Shown here one piece after another: positions 21,874-29,386 of a stretch of 38,948 nucleotides of DNA. This DNA is from Betaproteobacteria bacterium (GTDB lineage: Bacteria > Pseudomonadota > Gammaproteobacteria > Burkholderiales > Burkholderiaceae). The stretch spans positions 1 through 38,948 of the forward strand of contig RFXC01000013.1 in the NCBI GenBank assembly GCA_009921765.1, read 5' to 3'. Position 1 is the stretch's first letter; each line of letters starts with the position of its first letter. The translations under genes and the position numbers were made by a program. Under the pieces are notes generated by a model that did no database searches, was not told the origin of the DNA, and worked only from the letters and a program-made list of their open reading frames with translations.

Positions 21874-23127
21874 TCAGGATCGCGGGGACAGTCCGTCGGC
21901 AAGCGATAATCGCCACGCGCGTAGAGCAGGCAGCAGACTTGCGAGGATACCGGTCGCGAGCACCGCCGCAAGTAACAGCCATTCCCCGGCGCGCAGAAAA
22001 TCTGTGCCGAGCGTGATGCCGAACTGCGCCTGGAGTGGCAACACGGCGAACACGGTGAGGAACGCCCCTGCCGCCACCCCCAGCGCAATGCCGCTGAGGC
22101 AAGCGAGCGTGCCCTCGGTAAGCAGCAACAGGACGAGTGTGCGCGGGCTCGCGCCTACGGAGCGCAGGATGGCGAGCTCGCGCCGTCTGGCATCAAGCCC
22201 CGCCAGAATCACCGACACCAGGCCCGCCAGGCTGGCGAGTGCCACCAGCGCGCCCATCAGGCGAAGCGCGTGCTCGCCCACACCCAGTGCCTTCCACAAC
22301 TCATCGAGCGTGACCCCTGGCAATACCGCGGTGAGCGGCTCCTCGGGTTCAGCCTGCAGCCGGCGCTGCACGGAAAAGACTGCGCTGCGCGCACGCAGCC
22401 CCACCAGGGCCGCCGACACCGTGGCGGGGCGCGTATCCGGGTCGGCCGAGGGCTGCGCTCCGCGGGCTGGCCGCACGCCTGCTACCCAGCCCGCGTGAAG
22501 CGCATGCATTGACTCGAGGCTGATCAGCACTGCGCGATCGACCGGTGAACCCGACGGTGCGAGGACACCGGTGATGGTGAAGGGCTGATCGTCATGCGAG
22601 CCCTCGGCCAGCGGACCGCTGCCGTGACTGAGCGTGATTCGGGCACCGGCACCGAGGCCCAGTCGCCGGGCGACCTGCGCGCCAATCACCGCCTCGGCAT
22701 GGCGACCGTGCTCGCGGCCCTGCGCCAGGGTGAGTGGCTGGCGATCGCCCACCCGCACATGGCGCAAGAAGCGCTCATCGGTGGCGATCACCGGAAAACC
22801 TCGAAAGGTATCGCCCAGCGCGATCGGCACCACCCAGGCGACCTGGGGCAGCTCGCCGATCGCCTCGATTCGTTTCAGGGTTACCGCCTGCGTGGGCGAG
22901 CCAAGATGAAACACGGTATGAAGCAGGATCTGGGTGGGGCTGCCGCGTGCGCCCACGATCAGGTCGGTGCCCGAAAGCGCCTGCGAAAAACTCTTGCGGA
23001 TATCGTGGCGAAGCCGTTCGGTGGCAAGGAGCAGCACGGTGGAGAGCGAAACAGCGATGATGGTGAGGGCGAGCGTGACGCGGCGGGCCCAGGCGCTTCT
23101 CGCAGCCAGTACGATCATGGCCCTCAT
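21874..23127 (-). CDS. ABC transporter permease, FtsX/MacB type
   Basis: The 417-residue inner-membrane protein has one N-terminal span (about residues 16-36, VTLALTIIAVSLSTVLLLA), a large periplasmic MacB-PCD-like domain (about 40-280), and three C-terminal spans with the FtsX signature GLDARRRELAILRSVGASPR. The architecture fits the MacB/LolCE mechanotransducer class rather than a substrate channel. Its ATG overlaps the ATPase stop as ATGA, so the two subunits are translationally coupled. The context with DUF2796 and DUF3299 suggests a role in metal handling at the envelope. Confidence 0.9.
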   Translation of the reverse strand: MRAMIVLAARSAWARRVTLALTIIAVSLSTVLLLATERLRHDIRKSFSQALSGTDLIVGARGSPTQILLHTVFHLGSPTQAVTLKRIEAIGELPQVAWVVPIALGDTFRGFPVIATDERFLRHVRVGDRQPLTLAQGREHGRHAEAVIGAQVARRLGLGAGARITLSHGSGPLAEGSHDDQPFTITGVLAPSGSPVDRAVLISLESMHALHAGWVAGVRPARGAQPSADPDTRPATVSAALVGLRARSAVFSVQRRLQAEPEEPLTAVLPGVTLDELWKALGVGEHALRLMGALVALASLAGLVSVILAGLDARRRELAILRSVGASPRTLVLLLLTEGTLACLSGIALGVAAGAFLTVFAVLPLQAQFGITLGTDFLRAGEWLLLAAVLATGILASLLPALRAWRLSLADGLSPRS

Positions 23128-23918
23128 GACGACGTTCCCGCGGGCAAGGCAGCCTCGGCCGATCGGCTCGCAGACGTTGGTCGAGCGCGACCGGGGTCGG
23201 TGCGCGAGCCCAGTGCCAGGCTGCGATCGAAATGCGGCTCGAGCGAACGGTCGTGGCTCACGAACACCAGGGCGCTGCCCGCTTCCTGGCAGGTCGCCAG
23301 TAGTCGCGCCATGAATTCGTCTCGCCGGTCGGTATCGAGTGCCGAGGTGGGCTCATCTGCGAGCAACAGCTCGGGCGCACCGATCAGGGCGCGCGCTGCC
23401 GCAACGCGTTGCTGTTCGCCCACCGACAGCGTTCCTGCGGGTTGGCGCCAGAGATCCGGTGCGAGGTCAAACGCCGCAAGCCAGCTGCGCGCGTCACGCT
23501 CGACCGACCCCGAGCGCGCTGCCGCGCGTTCTGCGCGCCGGGCAGAAAATCGGCAGGGCAGGCACACGTTGTCGAGCACCGGCAGCCAGCTGAGAAGGTT
23601 GAACTGCTGAAACAGGTAGCCCACGTGATCGCCACGCCGGCGGTCGCGCGCTGAGCTGCCGATCAAGCGCCAGTCGGCGCCAAGGAGCAGCACGGTGCCC
23701 TGTTCCGCGATCAGTACGCCGGCGAGCAATGACATGAGCGAGCTTTTGCCGCCCCCGCTCGGCCCATGAACGAACAGGCGTTCGCCCGCGTCGACCCTCA
23801 GATGGTTCACGGCCAGCGCGTCGCGGGTCTGTCCCCGGTAACGGAAGACGAGATCGCTCACCTCGACGACCGGAGGGCCGGCAGATCGGACGGGCGGGTT
23901 GTCGGAGCCGGTCGACAT
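23124..23918 (-). CDS. ABC transporter ATP-binding protein (MacB/LolD type)
   Basis: This is the cytoplasmic ATPase of the FtsX-type transporter encoded next. From ATG 23918 it has 264 residues: Walker A GPSGGGKSS, the Q-loop in GYLFQQFNLLSWLPVLDNV, the signature LSVGEQQRVAAARAL (VG in place of the usual GG), Walker B LLLADEPTSALD, and the switch His in VFVSHD. The frame runs open further upstream through Arg/Ala-rich sequence that overlaps the DUF2796 gene, so the internal ATG was preferred. It lies 43 bases after the DUF2796 gene. Confidence 0.9.
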   Translation of the reverse strand: MSTGSDNPPVRSAGPPVVEVSDLVFRYRGQTRDALAVNHLRVDAGERLFVHGPSGGGKSSLMSLLAGVLIAEQGTVLLLGADWRLIGSSARDRRRGDHVGYLFQQFNLLSWLPVLDNVCLPCRFSARRAERAAARSGSVERDARSWLAAFDLAPDLWRQPAGTLSVGEQQRVAAARALIGAPELLLADEPTSALDTDRRDEFMARLLATCQEAGSALVFVSHDRSLEPHFDRSLALGSRTDPGRARPTSASRSAEAALPAGTSS

Positions 23919-23961
23919 GGGGTGCTGTTCAGCTCTGGATGGCAGGCCGGGCGCCGCGCAA

Positions 23962-24585
23962 TCAGCGAGCGAGCTCGAACACCTTGCGGTTGCGCTGCAA
24001 GGTGCGCGCCTGGGTGCCGCCCGGTCCCGCGAAACGCGCCTCGATACGGCGCAGCCGGCTGAGAACATCGAAAAGGCCGATCTCGATCATGCCCAGGCGT
24101 GCCGGACGCTCGCAGTCGAACGCATGCGTCACCAGAAGATCGAGATGCGTATCGTCGCCGGGGAGTCCGCTCGCAGCGGTGGCGGTTTCGGCGGAGCCCG
24201 ACCAGCGAAGCACCTGCGAGGCGGGCCGGCAGCCCGCCTCGGGCGTCGGGCGAAATACGCCGGTTGCGCGCAGCGCATCGAGTGCGCGCTGCAGGCGTGC
24301 CCGCTCGTCGTCGTTGCGTGGCGCTCGCTCGAAGCCGGTGAGGGTTTCCATCGGCAGCTCGGCCTCGATGGTGAGCCGAGCGCCCTCGAGCGTGAGGTCG
24401 AGTCGCGCCTGGCCGTGTACATGTCCATGGCCCCCTGGCGCGCTTGCTGCGGGCGCAGCCGGTGCGAGGGTCAGAAATGCAATCAGCAGCCCGTGCCTGA
24501 TGCGCGCCGCAGCCTGCGTACGCGGGCCAGCGGCGCTCCGGCCGGCCCGGTGCGGTCTGTTGACGATTGGGTGGCAGGGTGTCAT
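23962..24585 (-). CDS. DUF2796 (ZrgA-like) secreted protein
   Basis: The 207-residue protein (from ATG 24585) has a hydrophobic signal segment at about residues 31-49 (HGLLIAFLTLAPAAPAASA). A short His-rich start to the mature chain follows (GGHGHVHGQARLDL), then the family core LTIEAELPMETLTGFERAP. DUF2796 proteins such as Vibrio ZrgA are periplasmic and linked to zinc uptake (family knowledge, from memory). The signal segment starts unusually late, so the true start may be further in; an ATG at 24597 is another option. It heads the four-gene operon and is divergent from the FMN-binding glutamate synthase gene. No Zur-like AT-rich palindrome was found in the 131-base gap. Confidence 0.78.
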   Translation of the reverse strand: MTPCHPIVNRPHRAGRSAAGPRTQAAARIRHGLLIAFLTLAPAAPAASAPGGHGHVHGQARLDLTLEGARLTIEAELPMETLTGFERAPRNDDERARLQRALDALRATGVFRPTPEAGCRPASQVLRWSGSAETATAASGLPGDDTHLDLLVTHAFDCERPARLGMIEIGLFDVLSRLRRIEARFAGPGGTQARTLQRNRKVFELAR

Positions 24586-24716
24586 GAGCCCGATCATACG
24601 GCGTGTTCGCAAGCTGTGCGGGATGAAGCCCCCAACGGTGCGGGGAGCGCGCGCCGGGGGCTTGAGTTCCCCCCTCGCCACGGGCAGACTGGGCCACTCA
24701 AGCGCAAGGAGCTTCC

Positions 24717-26342
24717 ATGGCAAACCTGCAGCGGTACTGGGCGTTGGGCGTGGCGTTACTGGCACTGTTTGCCTCGGCGGGCGCTTATGCGGGCGGCTGG
24801 CTGCACGGCGCGGTACCGGTCATCTGCCTGATGCTGGTTGTTCTGGGCGTCCATGACGTCTTGCAGACCCGACATGCGGTGCTGCGCAATTACCCGATCA
24901 TTGGGCACTTCCGTTTCATGTTTGAGGAAATCCGACCCGAGATCAGGCAGTACTTCATCGAGTCCGATACCGAGCGCGTTCCGTTTTCGCGTGAGCAGCG
25001 GGCGATCGTCTATCAGCGCGCCAAGGGCGTGCTGGACAAACGCCCCTTCGGTAGCAAGCTCGACCCGTACAGCGACGGGTATGAGTGGATGCACCACTCG
25101 GTGCTGCCTTCCATCATTGAGTCCTCGGATTTCCGCGTCACCATTGGTGCCACGCGCGAGCAACCCTACAGTGCCTCGGTATTCAACATCTCGGCGATGA
25201 GCTTCGGTGCGCTGTCGGCCAACGCCATTCTTGCGCTCAACCGGGGCGCGAAGATGGGCGGCTTCGCACACGACACGGGCGAAGGCTCGATTTCGCGCTA
25301 CCACCGCGAGCCGGGCGGTGACCTGATCTGGGAGATCGGCTCGGGTTATTTCGGCGCTCGCAAGCCCGACGGCGGGTTCAGCGACGAGCGCTTTGCCGAG
25401 AACGCCTGTCAGCCGCAGGTCAAGATGGTCGAGCTCAAGCTTTCTCAGGGCGCCAAGCCTGGACACGGCGGGGTGCTGCCGGCGCCCAAGGTCACCCCGG
25501 AAATCGCCCAGGCGCGCGGGGTGGAGCCTTGGGTGACGGTTGAATCGCCTGCACGCCATTCGGTGTTTTCAACCCCGATCGAGATGCTCGCCTTCATCGA
25601 GCGAATGCGCAGGCTCTCGGGCGGCAAGCCCACCGGATTCAAGCTCGCGGTCGGCCATCCCTGGGAACTCTTCGCCATCGTGAAGGCGATGCTCGAGACC
25701 GGTATCACACCCGATTTCATCGTGGTCGATGGCAAGGAGGGCGGCACCGGTGCGGCGCCGGCCGAGTTCATGGATCGTGCCGGCATGCCGATGCATGACG
25801 GGCTTCTTCTGGTTCACAACACCCTGGTCGCGTGCGGCCTGCGCTCGCAGATCCGCCTGGGCGCGGCGGGCCAACTCATCACGGCGTTCGATATTGCCCG
25901 CACGCTCGCGATCGGGGCTGACTGGTGCAACGCCGCGCGTGGCTTCATGTTTGCGCTGGGCTGCATTCAATCGCTCAGCTGCCACACCGATCGCTGCCCC
26001 ACCGGTGTGGCCACACAGGACCCGCTTCGCCAGCGCGCGCTGGTGGTGCCCGACAAGGCGCAGCGGGTGTTCCAGTTTCATCACCATACGCTGGAAGCGC
26101 TGCGCGAGTTGCTCCAGTCGGCAGGCCTGGTGCACCCGTCCCAGCTCCGTCCGCATCACATCATGCGGCGAATCGGTCAGGACGACAGTCGGCCCTTGTC
26201 GGAGGTGCATTCCTTCCTGCCAGAAGGCGCGCTGCTGGTACCGGGTGGCGCTGCCGACTGTGGCCCGGTGTACCGGGCCTGGTGGGACCGCGCCCGCCCG
26301 GACAGCTTCCACCCCCTGCCTGCCTCGAGGCTTGCCGCCTGA
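24717..26342 (+). CDS. Membrane-anchored FMN-binding glutamate synthase family protein
   Basis: This 541-residue protein matches the central FMN/iron-sulfur domain of glutamate synthase but stands alone. It lacks the glutaminase domain and has two N-terminal membrane spans (about residues 7-27 and 31-48). The barrel shows SAMSFGALSANAILALNRGA, DTGEGSISRYH, KPGHGGVLPAPKVTPEIA and DGKEGGTGAAP. A Cys cluster at 416, 422 and 427 (CIQSLSCHTDRCPTG) corresponds to the 3Fe-4S site. A clear AAGGAG site precedes the ATG. The physiological reaction of this subfamily is not known. A flavodoxin-like gene follows after 47 bases and may be its electron partner (inference). Confidence 0.9.
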   Translation: MANLQRYWALGVALLALFASAGAYAGGWLHGAVPVICLMLVVLGVHDVLQTRHAVLRNYPIIGHFRFMFEEIRPEIRQYFIESDTERVPFSREQRAIVYQRAKGVLDKRPFGSKLDPYSDGYEWMHHSVLPSIIESSDFRVTIGATREQPYSASVFNISAMSFGALSANAILALNRGAKMGGFAHDTGEGSISRYHREPGGDLIWEIGSGYFGARKPDGGFSDERFAENACQPQVKMVELKLSQGAKPGHGGVLPAPKVTPEIAQARGVEPWVTVESPARHSVFSTPIEMLAFIERMRRLSGGKPTGFKLAVGHPWELFAIVKAMLETGITPDFIVVDGKEGGTGAAPAEFMDRAGMPMHDGLLLVHNTLVACGLRSQIRLGAAGQLITAFDIARTLAIGADWCNAARGFMFALGCIQSLSCHTDRCPTGVATQDPLRQRALVVPDKAQRVFQFHHHTLEALRELLQSAGLVHPSQLRPHHIMRRIGQDDSRPLSEVHSFLPEGALLVPGGAADCGPVYRAWWDRARPDSFHPLPASRLAA

Positions 26343-26389
26343 GCGGCGCGCGCGGCGCGGCTCAGCGGACGGGCGCTAGATCCGACCCG

Positions 26390-26884
26390 GTGCGAACGCT
26401 TCTGATTGTCTGGTGGTCGGTGACCGGCGCGGCGCGTGCGCTTGCGCAAGCCGCGGCGGCCGCGGCGTCTGCCGCCGAACCTGGGATCAACGTGCGCAGG
26501 CTTCGCTGCGATGAAGCGAATGCCGACGACCTTTGCGGGGCGGATGCGATTCTCATCGTCTGTCCCGAGATGCTGGGCAGCGCAGCGGGCATGATGAAAG
26601 ACTTCTTCGATCGCACCTACTATCCGGCGTTCGATCGCCTGTCGGGGCGGCCGTATGCGCTCATCGTGAGTGCGGGTTCAGACGGCGAGGGTGCGGTCCG
26701 TCAGATCGAGCGGATCGCGAGCGGCTGGCGGCTGCGGGCGGTAGCACCTGCCCGTATCGTCTGCACACACGCACAGACACCCGAGGCGATACTTGGCGAC
26801 AAGCGCCTCTCCGAGTCAGCGCTTGAAGGCGCCCGCGAGCTCGGGGCCACGCTCGCCAGTGGACTCGTGCTTGGCCTCTGGTGA
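26390..26884 (+). CDS. Flavodoxin-like (NADPH:quinone reductase type) flavoprotein
   Basis: From GTG 26390 the product has 164 residues. It starts with a hydrophobic strand and a loop resembling the flavodoxin FMN-phosphate site (TLLIVWWSVTGAARALA), then ADAILIVCPEMLGSAAGMMKDFFDRTY, which resembles WrbA or NADPH-dependent FMN reductases, and YALIVSAGSDGEGAVRQIE. The expected role is one- or two-electron transfer with FMN. The frame extends upstream into the glutamate synthase-like gene without sense, so the GTG was chosen, although no strong ribosome site is visible. It overlaps the next small ORF as GTGA. Confidence 0.82.
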   Translation: MRTLLIVWWSVTGAARALAQAAAAAASAAEPGINVRRLRCDEANADDLCGADAILIVCPEMLGSAAGMMKDFFDRTYYPAFDRLSGRPYALIVSAGSDGEGAVRQIERIASGWRLRAVAPARIVCTHAQTPEAILGDKRLSESALEGARELGATLASGLVLGLW

Positions 26885-27226
26885 GGCGGCGATTGCTGCA
26901 GCCGATGCCGGCGTTGCCCGGTTGCGAGGTTGCCTGGGCGGCGGTGCCGGTTGCATGGGGCGTGTTGCTGATTGCGTGGGTCGCGCGCGCACTGCGTGTC
27001 TGGTGCACCATGTTTGCCATGCAGGCACAGCGTGCGCTGCGCGCCGGCGGCCGCGGCATCCCGCCCATGCCAGGACCGGCCAGAACGCCGCGCTGAGCGC
27101 AAACGGCCATTGCCCGGCGCTGCCTGATCCGGTGACAAGCCAAGCGCCCCAGAGGGCAGTCAGCCCGATCAACGCGAGGGCAAAGGCAAGGGGGAGCAGG
27201 CGACTGAACCGCATCTCTCTCGGCAT
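26816..27226 (-). CDS. Small membrane ORF, possible truncated DUF2069-like protein
   Basis: A strong AGGAGG stands four bases before ATG 27226 (minus strand). The first ~55 residues encode two membrane spans (LLPLAFALALIGLTALWGAWL and PFALSAAFWPVLAWAG). The remaining ~80 residues are Arg/Ala/Pro-rich, run antisense to the flavodoxin end and look non-coding, so the real protein may be shorter, frameshifted or decayed. DUF2069 membrane proteins are often encoded beside WrbA-like flavoproteins, which is the only reason for that suggestion. Confidence 0.35.
   Translation of the reverse strand: MPREMRFSRLLPLAFALALIGLTALWGAWLVTGSGSAGQWPFALSAAFWPVLAWAGCRGRRRAAHAVPAWQTWCTRHAVRARPTQSATRPMQPAPPPRQPRNRATPASAAAIAASPEAKHESTGERGPELAGAFKR
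26881..27096 (+). CDS. Small hydrophobic ORF, unknown and doubtful
   Basis: This 71-residue frame has a GTG that overlaps the flavodoxin stop as GTGA, the coupling used repeatedly in this window. It has one probable membrane span (VAWAAVPVAWGVLLIAWVA) and a basic tail, and mostly G or C in third positions. I recognise no family. It overlaps, on the other strand, a second small membrane ORF that has a better ribosome site, so at most one of the two is likely to be a real gene. Confidence 0.35.
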   Translation: MRRRLLQPMPALPGCEVAWAAVPVAWGVLLIAWVARALRVWCTMFAMQAQRALRAGGRGIPPMPGPARTPR

Positions 27227-27538
27227 GAAACCTCCTGGGGACTTCGGCAATGGGTGACGGGCACCGGAGGCGCTGTGGATGGGGGCTCCGGATCGAGCGC
27301 CGAATGATCAACTGTCGCGGGTATGCGGCGCGACCGCGGCGAGGGCCGGTAGCAGCACGCGATACCGGTTCGGCCAGCGGTTGACACCGGCTCGCGTGGT
27401 GCAGCCTTGCGGTGCGCGTGCTACGCTCGGATTCACGGTCGCGCCTGCCGCGGCCGCGCGTTCATCGGGCGGTCTGGTTGCACCATCGTCTCCAGGCTGC
27501 CGCCATTGCATTTCTGATACGAACAACGGAGGGGTCCT
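27227..27538. promoter_or_regulatory. Intergenic region upstream of dctP
   Basis: No gene was recognised in these 312 bases. A perfect TTGACA (27381-27386) points towards dctP, but no good -10 stands 16-18 bases further, so a sigma-70 promoter is only tentative. A strong ribosome site (CGGAGGGG) stands at the dctP end. The left end holds the AGGAGG of the minus-strand small ORF. No hairpin terminator was found. Confidence 0.35.
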
Positions 27539-28564
27539 GTGAAATTGCGCGCACTTTGCATTGCCCTGCTGGCGGCCGCCGGCATCCACACCACCGCGTC
27601 GGCTCAGTCGGTCACGCTCAGTTTTTCCGCCTGGGTCCCACCCTCGCACATGCTGGTTCGAGACGGCATGATGCCCTGGATGCAGGAAGTCGAAAAAGTG
27701 ACCGAAGGCCGGGTGAAAATGCGTCTGCTGCCCAAGGCGGCGGCCAATGCCGTCAACCACCTCGATGCGGTGGCCGAGGGGCTTGCCGACGTCGCCTTCA
27801 TTTCCCACAGCTACACGCCGGCGCGGTTTCCCATGACGCGGATCGGCGTACTGCCGTTCGCAGGCGACAGCGCCGAGGTGGCATCGGTTGCGCTCTGGCG
27901 CATCTACGACAAGCACTTCGCCAAGTTGAATGAGCACAAGGGCGTGAAGCTGGTCACGGTCTACACGCACGGCGCCGGCGTGTTCTGGAACGCCAAGCGG
28001 CCGATCCGCACCGTGGAGGATTTCGCCGGACTGAAAGTCCGGGTGGGCGGTGGAATTGCCGCCGACGTGGCCAACGCGCTGGGCGCGATCGCCGTATCCA
28101 AGCCCGCACCCGAGTCCTACGAGCTGCTCTCCACCGGCGTGGTCGATGGCGTCATGTTTCCCGGCGAGAGCATCGTTTCCTTCAAGCTCGACAAGATCGT
28201 GAAATTCGCCACCGCTTTCCCTGGCGGTCTTTACTCCGACAGTCACGCGGTCATCATGAACGAGGCGGCCTGGAAAAAAATCTCCAAAGCCGATCAGGAC
28301 GCGATCAACCGCATTTCGGGCGAAGCCCTGGCACGGGCGGTAGGCAAGGCCTGGGACAAGAATGCTGGCGCGGGCTTCGATGCCTTCAAGGCGGCGGGCG
28401 GGCAGATCATCGCGGCCGACGCCGCGCTGGTGAAAGCGGTGGCCGACCGCACGGCCCGCTTCGAGCAGGAGTGGGTCAAGGCTGTCAACGAGAAAGGCAT
28501 GAATGGCGCTGCGATCGTGACCGAGTACCGCGCCGAACTGAAGAAGGTGGCCGCCGGGCAGTAA
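27539..28564 (+). CDS. dctP: TRAP transporter substrate-binding protein DctP
   Basis: This periplasmic binding protein delivers an organic acid to the DctQM membrane complex. The 341-residue product has a signal peptide (KLRALCIALLAAAGIHTTASA, cleaved before Gln23) and the family fold marks LSFSAWVPPSHMLVRDG, the ADVAFISHSYTPARFPMT region, and DFAGLKVRVGGGIAADVANALGA with the arginine that pairs with the ligand carboxylate. GTG 27539 follows CGGAGGGG. It is split from dctQM by two minus-strand genes, which is unusual but does occur. The ligand cannot be read off; the DenD-like and IlvD-like neighbours hint at a sugar acid. Confidence 0.92.
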   Translation: MKLRALCIALLAAAGIHTTASAQSVTLSFSAWVPPSHMLVRDGMMPWMQEVEKVTEGRVKMRLLPKAAANAVNHLDAVAEGLADVAFISHSYTPARFPMTRIGVLPFAGDSAEVASVALWRIYDKHFAKLNEHKGVKLVTVYTHGAGVFWNAKRPIRTVEDFAGLKVRVGGGIAADVANALGAIAVSKPAPESYELLSTGVVDGVMFPGESIVSFKLDKIVKFATAFPGGLYSDSHAVIMNEAAWKKISKADQDAINRISGEALARAVGKAWDKNAGAGFDAFKAAGGQIIAADAALVKAVADRTARFEQEWVKAVNEKGMNGAAIVTEYRAELKKVAAGQ

Positions 28565-28593
28565 GCGGCCACGCGCGGTCAGCGGGGCGCGGT

Positions 28594-29386
28594 TCAACGA
28601 CGCTCGTAGAGCGTCACGATCCTGGAGGGGTCGGCCGCGCCCAGCCCGCAGGCCTGCAGTTGCCGGAACAGCTCGGTCACCGCGCCGGCGATGGGCATCG
28701 GAACGCCTGCATCGCGAGCGGCGGCAAGCGCTGTATCCAGATCCTTCAGCATGGTGTCTGAGGCGCCGATGGGCTCAACCTCCGCGGCGAGCATGCGCGG
28801 CGCAAACACCTGCAGTGGTTTCGAATCCGCCCAGCCACCGGCAAGCGCCTCAGGAAGGCGTGCCGCGGAGCTTCGTGGCCTGGCCTGCGCCGCAGTCGCC
28901 CATTCGCGTGACCTGCGCCGAATAAGCGGCCAGCACCGGTCGGATCTGTTCGATTGCATCGACATCTCCGCCGCACATGACCGCGAGCTCACCGCGAGCG
29001 GCGCCCGCGACACCGCCCGATACCGGGGCATCGATCCAGAGGCTGCCGGTTGCGTCTTTCAGGCGGGTGGCGAACGCGCGGGTGGCCTGTGGGTCGATGC
29101 TGCTGTGATCGACCAGAATGGGGGGCGGTGCGCTTGCCTGGGTGAGTCCGTTCGGTCCGAACACAACCGTCTGAACCGCCTGCGCATCGGTGAGGCAGAG
29201 GATCACGGCCGATGTGCCTTCGACCGCTTCGGCGGGGTGTTCAGCCCATTGCGCACCCTCGGCAAGGAGCGGCAGGGCCCGGCTGCGAGTGCGGTTCCAC
29301 ACCCGGACCGGATGCCCGGCCGCGAGCAGGCGCCGGATCATGGGTGTCGCGATCAGGCCGGTGCCGAGAAATGCGAGCGCAGTCAT
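28594..29386 (-). pseudogene. 3-hydroxyisobutyrate dehydrogenase family gene (LtnD-like), frameshifted with internal deletion
   Basis: ATG 29386 opens an NAD-binding beta-hydroxyacid dehydrogenase: LAFLGTGLIATPMIRRLLAAG, then the substrate-site motif DAPVSGGVAGAARGELAVMCGG, then GDCGAGQATKL, where the catalytic Lys lies. The frame then stops at 28850. The C-terminal part (RLPEALAGGWADSKPLQVFAP, FEPIG-like and TMLKDLDTALAAA, ending LYERR) continues in another frame from about 28860. About 27-31 residues of the helix following the catalytic Lys, including the conserved Asn, are missing. The ATG overlaps the IlvD-like stop as ATGA. As written it cannot make an active enzyme. L-threonate, hydroxyisobutyrate or tartronate semialdehyde are possible ancestral substrates. 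Confidence 0.8.

Noticed and set aside
24586..24716. Zur box for the zrg-like operon
   Set aside because: I looked for an AT-rich interrupted palindrome between the divergent genes and found none, so zinc regulation is not supported by a visible site.
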